Both the position numbers and the translations under genes were made by a program. DNA of 64,000 bases from Tolypothrix sp. PCC 7712 (GTDB lineage Bacteria; Cyanobacteriota; Cyanobacteriia; Cyanobacteriales; Nostocaceae). This document shows, one piece after another, positions 20,684-30,066 of the stretch; position 1 is the stretch's first letter, and the number at the start of each line of letters is the position of its first letter. The stretch covers positions 3,100,001-3,164,000 of the forward strand of contig NZ_CP063785.1 in assembly GCF_025860405.1 (NCBI RefSeq). The letters are read 5' to 3'. The notes under the pieces were generated by a model. That model searched no databases and had not been told where the DNA came from. It saw only the letters and a program-made list of their open reading frames with translations.

Positions 20684-20749
20684 TATGCTTTGGAGTCTGT
20701 AAATATTAACCTAACCTCAAATATAGTTAGAATTTTACTTTCAGACTCC
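20684..20749 (+). promoter_or_regulatory. Possible mini-ORF and inverted repeat in the binding-protein leader
   Basis: AGGAGG (20668-20673) precedes an ATG at 20684 that encodes only MLWSL before a stop. GGAGTCTG (20692-20699) can pair with CAGACTCC (20742-20749). The arrangement looks like a leader or attenuator but is weakly supported. Confidence 0.3.
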
Positions 20750-20776
20750 TAAAGAATAGAGGAGTGAAAGTAATTT

Positions 20777-22102
20777 ATGCCAAGAATTAGTACAGCCTTA
20801 GCTTTTAGTGTAGCTACCTTAGCAGCTGGTTTTCTGTTGGGGGCTTGTAATGATACTACTAGCAACTCTAATAGTACAGGGAACACACAAGGCACTGCTA
20901 CCCCAGCAACCAACTCAACTACTACAACTAATGCCAAGGGACTGAAAATCGGTTCCTTACTACCATCAACAGGCGATTTAGCATCTATCGGTCAGCAGAT
21001 GGTGGGTTCAGTTCCCTTGCTGGTGGACACAGTCAATGCTTGTGGTGGCGTAAACGGTGAACCAGTCGCCTTAGTACCAGTAGACGATCAAACAGATCCG
21101 AAAGCAGGTGCAGCTGGGATGACCAAACTTGCAACCTTGGATAAGGTAGCTGGTGTAGTGGGTTCCTTTGCTAGTAGCGTTTCCACTGCGGCTATCTCAG
21201 TGGCGACACCGAATAAAGTGATGTTGATTTCCCCTGGGAGTACCAGTCCTGTGTTTACGGAAAAGGCTCAAAAAGGCGACTATAAAGGCTTTTGGGCACG
21301 CACTGCACCCCCAGATACTTACCAAGCACTAGCCTTGGCGCAACTCGCTAAGAAAAAAGGATTTAAACGCGTTTCTACAGTCGTGATTAATAACGACTAC
21401 GGTGTTGGTTTTGAAAAAGCATTTGTACAAACTTTTGAAAAATTAGGTGGAACAGTAGTTAATAAAGATAAACCTGTCCGTTATGATCCTAAGGCTCAGA
21501 CCTTTGATACTGAAGCGGCGGCGGCTTTTGCCGGCAAACCAGATGCCGTATTAGCAGTACTCTATGCGGAGACAGGAAGTATATTTCTCAAAACTGCTTA
21601 CCAGCAAGGCTTAACCAAAGGAGTGCAAATTCTGCTGACTGATGGCGTAAAATCACCCACTTTCCCAGAGCAAGTAGGCAAAGCTAGTGATGGCAAATAT
21701 ATTTTAACTGGTGCGATCGGTACCGTTCCCGGTTCCGATGGTAAAGCATTAGAAGGCTTTAACAAACTCTGGAAAGAGAAAAAAGGTGGTTCCCCAGGAG
21801 AATACGCACCTCAAGCTTGGGATGCAGCTGCATTATTAGCATTAGCCGCACAAGCTGCTAAAGAAAATACAGGTGTTGGCATTGCTAGTAAAATTCGAGA
21901 CGTTTCTAATGGGCCGGGTACAGAAGTTACTGATGTTTGTGAAGGGCTAAAATTGCTCAAAGAAGGTAAAAAGATTAACTACCAAGGCGCTAGCGGTAAC
22001 GTTGATGTTGACGCTAATGGCGATGTGGTTGGTGTTTACGATGTCTGGACTGTGGGAGATGATGGCAAAATCACGGTGATCGATAAAGTTAATCCTAAAT
22101 AG
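20777..22102 (+). CDS. Branched-chain/neutral amino acid ABC transporter substrate-binding lipoprotein (NatB-like)
   Basis: A 441-residue periplasmic binding protein of the LivJ/NatB class. A signal peptide ends in the lipobox 'FLLGAC' (Cys24), so it is probably lipid-anchored. A Thr/Asn-rich spacer (25-55) precedes the type I binding fold, which starts 'LKIGSLLPSTGDLASIGQQM'. 'VDDQTDP', 'VGSFASSVS' and 'INNDYGVGF' are typical of the family. GGAG lies 14 bp upstream of the ATG. No permease or ATPase genes adjoin it, as with the scattered Nat genes of Anabaena. The ligand is probably neutral amino acids, by family resemblance only. Confidence 0.85.
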   Translation: MPRISTALAFSVATLAAGFLLGACNDTTSNSNSTGNTQGTATPATNSTTTTNAKGLKIGSLLPSTGDLASIGQQMVGSVPLLVDTVNACGGVNGEPVALVPVDDQTDPKAGAAGMTKLATLDKVAGVVGSFASSVSTAAISVATPNKVMLISPGSTSPVFTEKAQKGDYKGFWARTAPPDTYQALALAQLAKKKGFKRVSTVVINNDYGVGFEKAFVQTFEKLGGTVVNKDKPVRYDPKAQTFDTEAAAAFAGKPDAVLAVLYAETGSIFLKTAYQQGLTKGVQILLTDGVKSPTFPEQVGKASDGKYILTGAIGTVPGSDGKALEGFNKLWKEKKGGSPGEYAPQAWDAAALLALAAQAAKENTGVGIASKIRDVSNGPGTEVTDVCEGLKLLKEGKKINYQGASGNVDVDANGDVVGVYDVWTVGDDGKITVIDKVNPK

Positions 22103-22230
22103 GGCTCTCTAATTACTCTTTCTAAGATACAAGGTTGGGTTGTAGCTTGCTTCCCTGTAGGGGTTATATCTCAATACAGTTCAGAGAAGATCATTAGTGA
22201 TTGATTTGTCACTTGGGAAACAGCTAGCTC

Positions 22231-22298
22231 AATTGGGGGATTCTCCCCCAAACCCCCGATTGGGGGACGCAACCGTCCCCCAAACCCCCTCCAAAATT
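22231..22298. repeat. G/C-tract palindromic repeat, copy 1
   Basis: AATTGGGGGATTCTCCCCCA begins a 68-bp unit of alternating G5 and C5 blocks that can fold into two hairpins. A nearly identical copy lies in reverse orientation at 34363-34429. Confidence 0.8.
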
Positions 22299-22310
22299 CA
22301 AAAATTGGAT

Positions 22311-23147
22311 TTAGAAACCACTGAAGTTGTAGCCAACGCCTAACATCACGCCTATGTCAGTATTTTCAAAGAAGCCAGCATTGACAGACGCAGTGGCAGT
22401 AAATTGGGTATTGAGAGGAAAATCAAAGCCACCAGAGACTAAAAATGCGGCTTCAGAGTTATCACCAGTTTTAATTGCTGCACCTAATCCTATGTAAGGC
22501 GCAATTGGTAAGGGTTCACTAAATGGATCTGCTACCTGCTGAAAGGTAAAGTCATAGGTGAGGGGAAGTAGAATTGTGGTGTTGTCACCCAAAACTGCTG
22601 ATGGTCGGAAAGATATAGCATTGCTCAATCCGATTTTACTAATGACAGCAAAGTTACCATCACCCAAAGCAGAGTCACTACCACTGACACCAATGTTACC
22701 TGCAAGACCAATATAGCTTCTACCACCACGGGTAGCTCTACCTGGTTCAATATCGGCTTGTGCTACTTGAGTAGTAGCTGGTTGAGCAATAGGCTGTTGA
22801 GCGGTCGGTTCCGAGTTTTGGGGAATAAAGCCGGCTGCTGAGGTGATTGCTGTACCTGGAATAGGTGTAACTATGCGATTAGCGGTTTGTTGTGTAGCAG
22901 CGTTAGGGAACTGCTGGGAAACGGTGAAATTTGTATTGGTTTGAGTAGGGGAATTTTGGCTTGTAGCTTCCTGTTCAGTAGTTGATTGGCTGGGAGATGC
23001 TACGGTTGTAGCAGCATTACTAAACTGCTGATTATTTGAGGAATCTACTGTTTGAGCGACAGCAGATAAGCTACTACCTAAGACTGCACAAGCTGCTAAA
23101 CTTGGCAAGCAAAAAACAGCTTTACGAATAATAGTATTCACATTCAC
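22311..23147 (-). CDS. Outer-membrane beta-barrel protein
   Basis: A 278-residue protein. An N-terminal signal peptide ('LAACAVLGSSLSAVAQ') is followed by a Gln/Thr/Ala-rich linker to about residue 135 and then a region of alternating hydrophobic strands ('SYIGLAGNIGVSG', 'NFAVISKIGLS', 'APYIGLGAAIK', 'IGVMLGVGYNFSGF'). The C-terminal Phe is the usual assembly signal of outer-membrane barrels. The start is GTG at 23147 or, better spaced from AAGGAG, GTG at 23141. A short 8-10 strand barrel is likely. Function unknown; a structural or small porin-like role is possible. Confidence 0.72.
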   Translation of the reverse strand: MNVNTIIRKAVFCLPSLAACAVLGSSLSAVAQTVDSSNNQQFSNAATTVASPSQSTTEQEATSQNSPTQTNTNFTVSQQFPNAATQQTANRIVTPIPGTAITSAAGFIPQNSEPTAQQPIAQPATTQVAQADIEPGRATRGGRSYIGLAGNIGVSGSDSALGDGNFAVISKIGLSNAISFRPSAVLGDNTTILLPLTYDFTFQQVADPFSEPLPIAPYIGLGAAIKTGDNSEAAFLVSGGFDFPLNTQFTATASVNAGFFENTDIGVMLGVGYNFSGF

Positions 23148-23471
23148 TCCTTACAAAATATTGCCACACATAAATAAACGGTTTTTGGTGTTAAGCCAAG
23201 AAATCTTGGTAACATCCAACCATTTAACACGAAAAAACTAATTCTCACACCCTGTATTTGACGGAATTATACTAATCCTTTCAGGGTTACGATGTTACTC
23301 AGAAAAGCTGTATAGTCCATGTCAATAAACCTCTCTTCTGGGAGAGGCTACACCCACAGGGTAGCGAACAGGAAAAAATGGCTACTCTTTTCCATGCTCA
23401 CTGGTCATTCGTAGTGTCTCACAAATAATACCAATTTGAATAAATAATGTGATAAATACGTAGATTGGGAT

Positions 23472-23481
23472 GAGTACGCCG
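23472..23481. repeat. Target-site duplication, left copy (GAGTACGCCG)
   Basis: A perfect 10-bp direct repeat with 23786-23795, abutting the element at 23482-23785. Confidence 0.75.
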
Positions 23482-23785
23482 CAATACTACAAGGGATAGC
23501 TTTTTAAACTCAAAATTAGTTGAGGGGAAAGGGTTAAAGGTTAAGAGTACTCCAAGTAAAAAAATGCTCAATTGTCATTGCGAATGAAGCAAAGCGGAAT
23601 GAAGCAATCGCATAGACTCGCTCGTAGTTGCAAGATTTTGCGATTGCTTCTCTGCGAGACGCTACACTCCGTTTCGCTCGCAATGACAGGTTTTGGATCG
23701 TTTATTTTTTGGAACACTCTAAGGGTTAAAGGTTTTTTCTTTCCCTTGAACCATTCCCCTTTTTCCCCTTAACCGACAAGTATTG
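23482..23785. mobile_element. CAATAC/GTATTG MITE-like element, copy B, with nested insertion
   Basis: The left end is CAATACTACAAGG and the right end CCTTAACCGACAAGTATTG, flanked by identical GAGTACGCCG. The element is longer than its relatives because a second palindromic unit (about 23544-23720) lies inside it. Confidence 0.75.
23544..23720. repeat. Nested palindromic repeat with GTCATTGCG core
   Basis: The ends AGAGTACTCC and GGAACACTCT are imperfect inverted repeats. The core 23573-23688 begins TGTCATTGCGAATGAAG and ends CGCTCGCAATGACA. A 14-bp direct repeat AAGGGTTAAAGGTT flanks the unit (23529-23542 and 23721-23734), consistent with insertion into copy B. Confidence 0.6.
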
Positions 23786-23795
23786 GAGTACGCCG
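23786..23795. repeat. Target-site duplication, right copy (GAGTACGCCG)
   Basis: Partner of 23472-23481. Confidence 0.75.
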
Positions 23796-23846
23796 TACTT
23801 TTCTAGTAGGAAATAGCAATTCCGCTCAGGAAATACTTAGAGCAAT

Positions 23847-24080
23847 TTACTCATCATTCAAAGTTTCAATTAACAAATCGACTTGCTGCTGACGCTGCTG
23901 CAAAAAATTCTCGCATTGGCGCAAATTTTCTACAGCATTTGTAAATTGTGCAAATACTTCTTCTAATTCCAACTCGCCTGTCTCAATACGAGTAATAATT
24001 TGTTCGATTTCAGCCACTTTATCCTCATAATTCCAACCTGTGAGGGCATCAGAATTAGCAGGGTTCTTACGTTTAATCAT
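23847..24080 (-). CDS. xseB: Exodeoxyribonuclease VII small subunit
   Basis: A 77-residue protein, the usual size for XseB. It is helical with the family core '[20 protein letters not shown]', 'LEEVFAQF' and 'LRQCENFL'. XseB coats the coiled-coil of XseA in the exonuclease VII complex, which degrades single-stranded DNA from both ends. It starts one base after the xseA stop, so the two are translated as an operon. Confidence 0.93.
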   Translation of the reverse strand: MIKRKNPANSDALTGWNYEDKVAEIEQIITRIETGELELEEVFAQFTNAVENLRQCENFLQQRQQQVDLLIETLNDE

Positions 24081-24081
24081 C

Positions 24082-25314
24082 CTAATCTTTTACTTCTTTC
24101 ACTTTCACTTTAACTTCTCCCTGTCCCAATTGAATCAATAACTCATCACCCACAGCTAAATCTGCAGCAGTTCGAGCGATCGCACCATTTTCTTGTCTGA
24201 CTACGGCGTAACCACGCTGTAATACGGCTTTCGGGTCGAGAGTAGCTAATTTTTGCCTTAACATTTCTAGATGTTGGCTGGCTTGTTGCGATCGCCTTTT
24301 TGTGACTTGCACTAATTGCTGATGCTTCCAAGCTAGTCTTTGCTTTTCTTGTTGTAATTGCCGATCTAAGCGTAAATGTTGCAGCCGATTTTGCAATACT
24401 CGCAGCTTGTGTTCAGCAGCTTGTGTAGAGTAAAGTACCGCCTCTTGTAAAGCTTCCACTCGTTGCCGATGTTGAGTATACAATTCCGCCAGGGCTGGCA
24501 CAACCAGTTCTGCCGCAGCAGTGGGAGTATGGACGCATACATCTGCAACTAAATCTGCCAAAGATTCATCTCGTTGATGACCAATGCCAGTAATTACTGG
24601 TATAGAACAATTAGCTAGCGATCGCACGACTCGTTCATCGTTAAAGCAAGCTAATTCCTCAACTGCGCCGCCTCCCCGTGACAAAATTAGCACCTCGGCT
24701 CGCCCATCCCGTTCTACGCGTTCAATAGCTTTCACTATCGATTCTGGTGCTTGCTCCCCCTGTACTGTCGCCGGAGAAAATAAAACCTGTAACCCTGGAT
24801 ACCGTTGTTTTAGGGTTCTTTGAATATCACCCCAAGCCGCAGCCGTTGGTGAAGTGATCACAGCGATGGTTTGGGGATGAGAAGGAAGCGATCGCTTTCT
24901 TTCGGGATCAAACAACCCCTCAGATAGCAAGCGGTTTTTTAACTGTTGGTAACGCAAAGCCTGTAAACCTTCACCAGCAGGTAAAGCTTGCCAAACAGAT
25001 AGCTGATATTCTCCCCTTTGAGGATAAACTCTGAGACTACCTAAAATAATTAACTGCTCACCAGGAATAGGGATTTGCGCCAGTTTTGCCAATTGGCTAT
25101 TCCACGCTACACATTTAATTCCAGCTGTACCATCGGGATCTTGCAAGGTGAAAAATAAACCACTGCGATGGTGATTAGCGCTGGAAACTTCTCCTGTTAC
25201 CCAAACTTGTCGCAGTTGATGATCTTGTTCCAACAGCAAGCGGATGTAGTCAGTTAACCCAGCTACCGAAAGTGCAGTATCAGGAATTAAAGAGTTGACA
25301 AAATCGGAAGTCAT
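24082..25314 (-). CDS. xseA: Exodeoxyribonuclease VII large subunit
   Basis: A 410-residue catalytic subunit. The N-terminal OB fold has '[21 protein letters not shown]'-type sequence (the Ser-Gly-H-x-YF region). The catalytic domain has '[14 protein letters not shown]', '[14 protein letters not shown]', '[19 protein letters not shown]' and '[12 protein letters not shown]', all diagnostic. A Gln/Leu-rich coiled-coil follows (about 290-370), with a C-terminal 'RGYAVV' segment. It acts with XseB in mismatch repair and single-strand DNA degradation. It is the first gene of the xseA-xseB pair. Confidence 0.95.
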   Translation of the reverse strand: MTSDFVNSLIPDTALSVAGLTDYIRLLLEQDHQLRQVWVTGEVSSANHHRSGLFFTLQDPDGTAGIKCVAWNSQLAKLAQIPIPGEQLIILGSLRVYPQRGEYQLSVWQALPAGEGLQALRYQQLKNRLLSEGLFDPERKRSLPSHPQTIAVITSPTAAAWGDIQRTLKQRYPGLQVLFSPATVQGEQAPESIVKAIERVERDGRAEVLILSRGGGAVEELACFNDERVVRSLANCSIPVITGIGHQRDESLADLVADVCVHTPTAAAELVVPALAELYTQHRQRVEALQEAVLYSTQAAEHKLRVLQNRLQHLRLDRQLQQEKQRLAWKHQQLVQVTKRRSQQASQHLEMLRQKLATLDPKAVLQRGYAVVRQENGAIARTAADLAVGDELLIQLGQGEVKVKVKEVKD

Positions 25315-25814
25315 ACCATTTTGGATTTTAGATTTTAGATTTTGGATTGGAAATCGCCTTATAATTATGATTTTTGTAAATCAATTTTTTGCAATTACTT
25401 TTCAAATTTGTATCGTTAAAGACGCAACTCAAAATCTATCCAAATACTAGTAAATCGGTGTTTGCATACTTAACTTGCAATACTTCTAGATTAACCCTCT
25501 TCTAAGAAACAGAAATATTTCTTTACATCCATTGGGAATGCGATCACTTTCCTCGGACGCTTTTATCACTTTCGGGAGATAATAATCTGGAAAGCTTACA
25601 GCATAAGACTTTTACCAAAAAACCATGATTTTAGCCATTGTGTTAGAAAATAAACGCTCAAATGCCCGTTGTATCTAAAGTTCAAAATTTGGCTTTGATT
25701 TTTATTTTCCCAGAGTGACAAAACAAGGTTAAGCATTATCCACCCAGAAAGAGGATTTGGAGAAAAGGATACTTTTCCCCTTTCCCTTTTTCCCCTTCAC
25801 CTTTCCCCCATATA
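25315..25814. other. Intergenic region with short heptamer array
   Basis: No gene is visible. TTTTAGA/TTTTGGA heptamers at 25319-25352 lie just upstream of xseA. A pyrimidine-rich tract (CCCCTTTCCCTTTTTCCCC type) at about 25774-25808 resembles the interior of the CAATAC elements but lacks their ends. Confidence 0.5.
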
Positions 25815-27311
25815 TTAACTGCGGTTGTCTATTTGGGCGCGTTGCAAATTCCCAGAAAAGTCAACATAAACACTTTTCCATTCAGTAAAAACATCTAAGG
25901 CTGTAGTACCAGCCTCTCTATGTCCATTGCCTGTTTGTTTGACACCACCAAAAGGTAAGTGTACTTCAGCACCAATAGTCGGGCCATTTATATAAGTGAT
26001 ACCTGCCTCAATGTCGCGCATAGCAGTAAAAGCGCGGTTAATGTCGCGGGTGTAGACTGAGGAAGATAGACCGTAATTGGTATCGTTGAGGACTGCGATC
26101 GCTTCTTCAAACGAGCTAACCTCAATTAATGCGACTACTGGCCCAAATATCTCTTCGCGAGCAACGCGCATTTCCGGGGTCACATTATCCAAAATTGTCG
26201 GTTTAAAGAAGTTACCGTTTTTTAATTGCCCCTCGCTGGCAATTTCTCCACCAATTAACACTTTTGCTCCTTCTTCACGGGCAATATCTAAATATTTATT
26301 GACTCTTTGCAACTGCGATGCATTAATTAACGGCCCGATATCTATATCTGGATCGGTTCCAGCCCCTAAGCGTAATTTGCTGGTACGCTCGTAAAGCATG
26401 GCAGTAAATTTTTCTTTGATGTCACGATGCAATATTAAACGACTAGTAGCTGTACATCGTTGTCCCGCAGTCCCAAAGGCTCCCCAAACTGCACCATCTA
26501 ACGCCAGTTCCAAATCTGCGTCTTCCATGACAACTTGGGCGTTTTTACCACCCATTTCTAAACAAACGCGCTTGTGAGTGCGTCCGCAAGTTGCACCGAC
26601 AAATGCACCTGTTTCGGAAGAACCAGTAAAAGATACTAAATCAACATCAGGATGCTCGACTAAGGCTTTTCCAGCTTCTTCTCCGACACCATGAACTAGG
26701 TTAATTACTCCTGGTGGTAAACCTGCGGCGGCAAAAATCTCCACTAATTTTGTTGCACAAGCTGGGGTATCTTCAGCAGGTTTGAGGATAACGGTATTAC
26801 CACATACTAAGGCTGGCATAGCTTTCCAGCAGGGAATCGCCACGGGAAAATTCCAAGGAGTAATTAAAGCACATACCCCTATTGGCATTCTCACCGTCAT
26901 AGCAAATTTATTGGGCATTTCTGAGGGTGTAGTTTGCCCGAATAATCGCCGCCCTTCACCAGCACTATAAAAGGCGCAGTCAATACCTTCTTGCACATCG
27001 CCTCTGGCTTCAGTCAAGGGTTTACCCATTTCGCGACTGATTAACTGAGCGAGTTCTTCTTTGTGCTGAAGCAATATTTCCCCGACACGAAAAATATATT
27101 CGGCTCTAGCTGGGGCGGGAACTTGTCGCCAACTGCGGTAAGCTTGGCGGGCGGCGGCTACTGCTTGATTAACATCATCTGCTAAGGAACGGGGGAAGGT
27201 AGCAACAACTTCATTCTTATCAGCAGGGTTGCGACTTTCTAAAGTGGCTCCCCCTAAAGCACTCAACCATTCACCGTTGATGTAATTGCGGCAACTTAAG
27301 GCAGTAGTCAT
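25815..27311 (-). CDS. Aldehyde dehydrogenase (NAD(P)-dependent)
   Basis: A 498-residue ALDH-superfamily enzyme that oxidises an aldehyde to the acid. 'ITPWNFPVA' and 'KPAEDTP' form the cofactor site, 'FTGSSETG' the nucleotide loop, 'LEMGGKNA' carries the general-base Glu and 'GQRCTATSR' the nucleophilic Cys. 'EIFGPVVAL' is also conserved. I start it at the ATG at 27311 because GGAGGT lies seven bases upstream; an ATG at 27338 in the same frame has no such site. The substrate cannot be assigned. It is a single gene. Confidence 0.9.
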   Translation of the reverse strand: MTTALSCRNYINGEWLSALGGATLESRNPADKNEVVATFPRSLADDVNQAVAAARQAYRSWRQVPAPARAEYIFRVGEILLQHKEELAQLISREMGKPLTEARGDVQEGIDCAFYSAGEGRRLFGQTTPSEMPNKFAMTVRMPIGVCALITPWNFPVAIPCWKAMPALVCGNTVILKPAEDTPACATKLVEIFAAAGLPPGVINLVHGVGEEAGKALVEHPDVDLVSFTGSSETGAFVGATCGRTHKRVCLEMGGKNAQVVMEDADLELALDGAVWGAFGTAGQRCTATSRLILHRDIKEKFTAMLYERTSKLRLGAGTDPDIDIGPLINASQLQRVNKYLDIAREEGAKVLIGGEIASEGQLKNGNFFKPTILDNVTPEMRVAREEIFGPVVALIEVSSFEEAIAVLNDTNYGLSSSVYTRDINRAFTAMRDIEAGITYINGPTIGAEVHLPFGGVKQTGNGHREAGTTALDVFTEWKSVYVDFSGNLQRAQIDNRS

Positions 27312-27318
27312 TTTTAAG

Positions 27319-27324
27319 ACCTCC
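27319..27324 (-). promoter_or_regulatory. Ribosome-binding site GGAGGT deciding the aldehyde dehydrogenase start
   Basis: On the minus strand GGAGGT is followed by seven bases and ATG at 27311. This favours that start over the upstream in-frame ATG at 27338. Confidence 0.75.
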
Positions 27325-27387
27325 AGCTCTACATCCACTGGAACTTTTGTACTAAGTGTGCCGTGCTTTAGAGGTTGTCGTCAAGTG

Positions 27388-27424
27388 TTGGGCATTGGGC
27401 ATGGGGCATTGGGCATTGGGCATG
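27388..27424. repeat. Heptamer (STRR-type) array, GGGCATT/GGGCATG
   Basis: Five tandem heptamers of the TTGGGCA/ATGGGGC type lie between the aldehyde dehydrogenase and the palindrome at 27465. Confidence 0.8.
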
Positions 27425-27464
27425 GTAATTGATAATGGTAAGTACTTGGACAAAAATATTTACA

Positions 27465-27537
27465 GTCATTGCGAGCGAAGCGAAGCAATCCCAGCCCTTG
27501 CGATTGCTTCATTCCGCTTCGCTCCATTCGCAATGAC
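27465..27537. repeat. GTCATTGCGAGCGAAG palindromic repeat
   Basis: It starts GTCATTGCGAGCGAAGCG and ends CCATTCGCAATGAC, with GCAATC...GATTGC inside. It belongs to the same family as the core at 23573-23688, a REP-like dispersed palindrome. Confidence 0.75.
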
Positions 27538-27612
27538 TTTGTGTAATTAATTCTGTCAGACTACTTATTTATCTCCTTTTACCCTTCCCCTTTTCCCTCA
27601 TCCCCCTCTGCT

Positions 27613-28002
27613 TTACTTCATAGCTGCTAAAGTCCGCCGTCCAATGATGCCGTCTGCTCTTAAGCCTTTGGATTTTTGGAATTTGATGACTGCGGAGCGT
27701 GTTTGTTTATCAAATACACCATTAACATTTCCGGTGTACAACCCTTGTTGCTTTAAAAAGTTTTGAGCAGTTTTAACTCCTTCTCCCTTGCTACCTAACT
27801 GGAGTGTAGTGGTTGGCTTTGCTGCAGTGTTGGTAGTTGTTATAGCGCTAGGCTTTTTAGTTGTATTGGTTGTTGGCTGGCTAGTTTGAGTAACTGGGGT
27901 AGTGCTAGCAGGATTTTGAGTTTTATTCGCAGTTTTGGAGAAGGCTGGAAAAGCAGTGGCTAAAGTTAGTACAGGAATTAAAGTAAGTACTTTCCAATTC
28001 AT
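27613..28002 (-). CDS. Secreted peptidoglycan-binding domain protein
   Basis: A 129-residue protein. A signal peptide ('LTLIPVLTLATAFPAFS') is followed by a Thr/Asn/Lys-rich linker (23-66) and one PG_binding_1 domain (about 67-129) with 'GSKGEGVKTAQNFLKQQGLY', 'VNGVFDKQTRSAVIKFQ' and 'GIIGRRTLAAM'. It probably binds wall peptidoglycan in the periplasm. No catalytic domain is present. Confidence 0.85.
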   Translation of the reverse strand: MNWKVLTLIPVLTLATAFPAFSKTANKTQNPASTTPVTQTSQPTTNTTKKPSAITTTNTAAKPTTTLQLGSKGEGVKTAQNFLKQQGLYTGNVNGVFDKQTRSAVIKFQKSKGLRADGIIGRRTLAAMK

Positions 28003-28537
28003 AGTTCTAGTTCCTATTAAACAGAGATTGTGATGTGCAGTGTCATCGTGTCAGGCCTATGACGCGATCGCAAATCTCCTGAGTAAATCCTGGTGCTTTT
28101 TATAGCCAAATATTATTTACTCAATTAGATATGGAATAAGCATCACATATCTAATTGACAAGGCTATTGCAGAACTATGACGAAGCTATGACCAATTTTT
28201 TTCAGTATTTCTATTAGTAAAGAAAAATACTTTTATTTTTGGATATTAATTAATACTACTTAATTTTTAAATTAAGAAAGTAACGTTTAATCTGAGTTCT
28301 TACACTTTAAATCTGTTACTAGATTGTAGAGAATTAGTAACAATCATCAACTGTGTCTGCTAAGGCAGACGAAATGGGAATAAAGACTAGGTACTACAGA
28401 CAAGAATGTTTTCTGAGAACTTATAACTAAGAATTTTTCCAGCTTGGTGGGGGAGTACAGGATTTTAGAGCCATATATAAGGAAATGAGTGGAGGATTTT
28501 TCTCCTCCATGACCCATTTCCTAATCTCTAGTTTCCA
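28003..28537. other. Intergenic region with a palindrome after cysH
   Basis: No gene is visible. At about 28481-28522 the arms GGAAATGAGTGGAGGA and TCCTCCATGACCCATTTCC form an imperfect stem 16 bp past the cysH stop. It may end that transcript, but no T-run follows on the minus strand. Confidence 0.5.
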
Positions 28538-29263
28538 TTAAATATGAATTCCACATTCAGTTTTGCCGGTTCCCCGCCAGCGTCCAGCGCGTTCGTCTTC
28601 ACCTTCGCCTACTTTGGTGGTGATTGGTTCGTCACCAATGCTGGGATAGCCTTGGTCATGTAGAGGGTTGTAAATTACGCCATGTTCTGCCACGTAAACC
28701 CAGCTTTGTTGGCGTGTCCAGGCAGCTAAAGGATTTACTTTCAAGCGTCCTTGACCATCTAATTCAAATACAGGCATATTAGCACGGGTAACAGCTTGGT
28801 CACGGCGACGACCAGTAATCCAAGCAACTGTATTGAGTTCGTCTAAACCTCTTTGCAAAGGTTCGATTTTTGTAATGTGGTGGAATTTAGTAATATCTCT
28901 GTCCCAAAGTGCATCGCCGTATTTTGCGTTAAAAGCTTCACGGCTATCTACATCTGGGGTTTTGTAAGTTTGTAGATCTAGGTTATAAATTTCTTTACTT
29001 TTAGCAACTAGTTCTAAGCTTTGGGGGAAGTGGAATAGGGTATCGAGAAAGATAACGGGGACTGGATGCTTCAGTTCACTATAAAGAATGTGGGTAATTA
29101 TCATGTCATCCACGTTAAAGGCGCTGGTTTGCACCAATCCCGTGGCGATATTTTCTACAGACCACGCCAGTATGTCTTTTGGGGTAGCAGTTTCAAATTG
29201 TTGGTTTAACTGTTCTAAATCAAACTCTTTGGTTTGGTTTGGCGATACCGTGGAAACTGTCAT
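28538..29263 (-). CDS. cysH: Phosphoadenylyl-sulfate (PAPS) reductase
   Basis: A 241-residue enzyme that reduces activated sulfate to sulfite in assimilatory sulfur metabolism. 'FLDTLFHFPQSLEL' and 'ITGRRRDQAVTRA' bind the nucleotide, 'VNPLAAWT' is conserved, and the C-terminal 'KTECGIHI' holds the catalytic Cys237. That is the only cysteine in the protein, so the paired cysteines of [4Fe-4S] APS reductases are absent. This points to the thioredoxin-dependent PAPS-type enzyme. Confidence 0.93.
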   Translation of the reverse strand: MTVSTVSPNQTKEFDLEQLNQQFETATPKDILAWSVENIATGLVQTSAFNVDDMIITHILYSELKHPVPVIFLDTLFHFPQSLELVAKSKEIYNLDLQTYKTPDVDSREAFNAKYGDALWDRDITKFHHITKIEPLQRGLDELNTVAWITGRRRDQAVTRANMPVFELDGQGRLKVNPLAAWTRQQSWVYVAEHGVIYNPLHDQGYPSIGDEPITTKVGEGEDERAGRWRGTGKTECGIHI

Positions 29264-29408
29264 GATAATTTTTAGGTAAATGGGTCTTTTACTTCAATAA
29301 AATTTATTTTACCCCAAATGGGTAATACAAAGGCACATAAATCGCTAGGGTATCAGTTATTTGTAAAACTTATAGTTTATAGAATTTATACCTATATTGG
29401 TAAATATA

Positions 29409-29599
29409 TGGGGATTGGGGATTGGGGATTGGGGATTGGGGATAAGGGAGATGAGGAGGATGAGGGAGATGAGGAGGATGAGGGAGAAAGAACAATTACC
29501 CATTACCCATTACCCATTACCCATTACCCATTACCCATTACCCATTACCCATTACCCATTACCCATTGCCCATTGCCCAATCAATGCCCCATGCCCCAC
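29409..29599. repeat. Composite heptamer array (GGGGATT, GATGAGG, ACCCATT)
   Basis: GGGGATT heptamers (29409-29443) are followed by purine repeats of GAGGGAGATGAGGAGGAT type (29445-29487) and about ten ACCCATT heptamers (29497-29570), ending with GCCCATT/GCCCCAT. The same composite occurs in opposite orientation at 56876-57053. Confidence 0.85.
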
Positions 29600-29728
29600 G
29601 TAAGTGAATACCACAGGTTTTACTAAGATAAATTGCGTTAGATAAAGTTTTACCGCACTTATATAGATATTAAATTATGAGACTGGTATTGTTAATGAAT
29701 CCTTAACTTTGATGTGGATTCTAAGAAA

Positions 29729-29833
29729 ATGAATAAGTCAAAAACTCCTGGATCTTTTGGTGAATCTATAGTTATGGGCGCTCTCATCATGTTGACCAGT
29801 GTGAGCATTATCACCATCATGAGTGCATTTTAA
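29729..29833 (+). CDS. 34-residue single-membrane-span peptide
   Basis: The frame from ATG 29729 to TAA 29831 encodes a hydrophilic N-terminus (MNKSKTPGSFGES) and one hydrophobic helix (about residues 14-34, IVMGALIMLTSVSIITIMSAF split across the membrane). A clean terminator follows 36 bp later. No family is recognised. It resembles the very small subunits of photosynthetic and respiratory complexes in size and plan, but no known one in sequence. It is supported mainly by composition and by the terminator. Confidence 0.5.
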   Translation: MNKSKTPGSFGESIVMGALIMLTSVSIITIMSAF

Positions 29834-29869
29834 GATAATAAAAATAAATTTTAGCAACGAAACTTTACA

Positions 29870-29898
29870 AAGCTCCTCTGAAACTGAGAGGGGCTTTT
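29870..29898 (+). terminator. Rho-independent terminator after the 34-residue peptide
   Basis: The arms AAGCTCCTCT and AGAGGGGCTT form a 10-bp stem (one G-T pair) with a 7-base loop, followed by TTTT. Confidence 0.8.
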
Positions 29899-30066
29899 AC
29901 ATTTTGTAGTCTAGGCAGTTAGCGATCGCTTAAATTAGCGTTAAGTAATTTTGTGAGTTTGGTCAGTATTCACACTGAGGTGATTATTGGTGCAAGATAT
30001 CAAGGAACAAGAAGATAATTTTTATCTCTCTGGTGAACTAATGAGGTAATTTTTGCCAGTCACTAT

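Noticed and set aside
23544..23720. Independent mobile element with proven target duplication
   Set aside because: The 14-bp flanking repeat is made of GGGTTAAA-type sequence common inside the host element, so it may be coincidental; listed as a nested repeat only.
28481..28522. Rho-independent terminator for cysH
   Set aside because: The stem is imperfect and no T-run follows on the minus strand; recorded only as a palindrome in the intergenic entry.
29409..29599. CRISPR array
   Set aside because: Repeats are 7-9 bases, contiguous and without unique spacers.
29318..29626. 102-codon frame with GDWGLGIGD and HYPLPIT repeats
   Set aside because: Encoded by the composite heptamer array; no start signal and no family.
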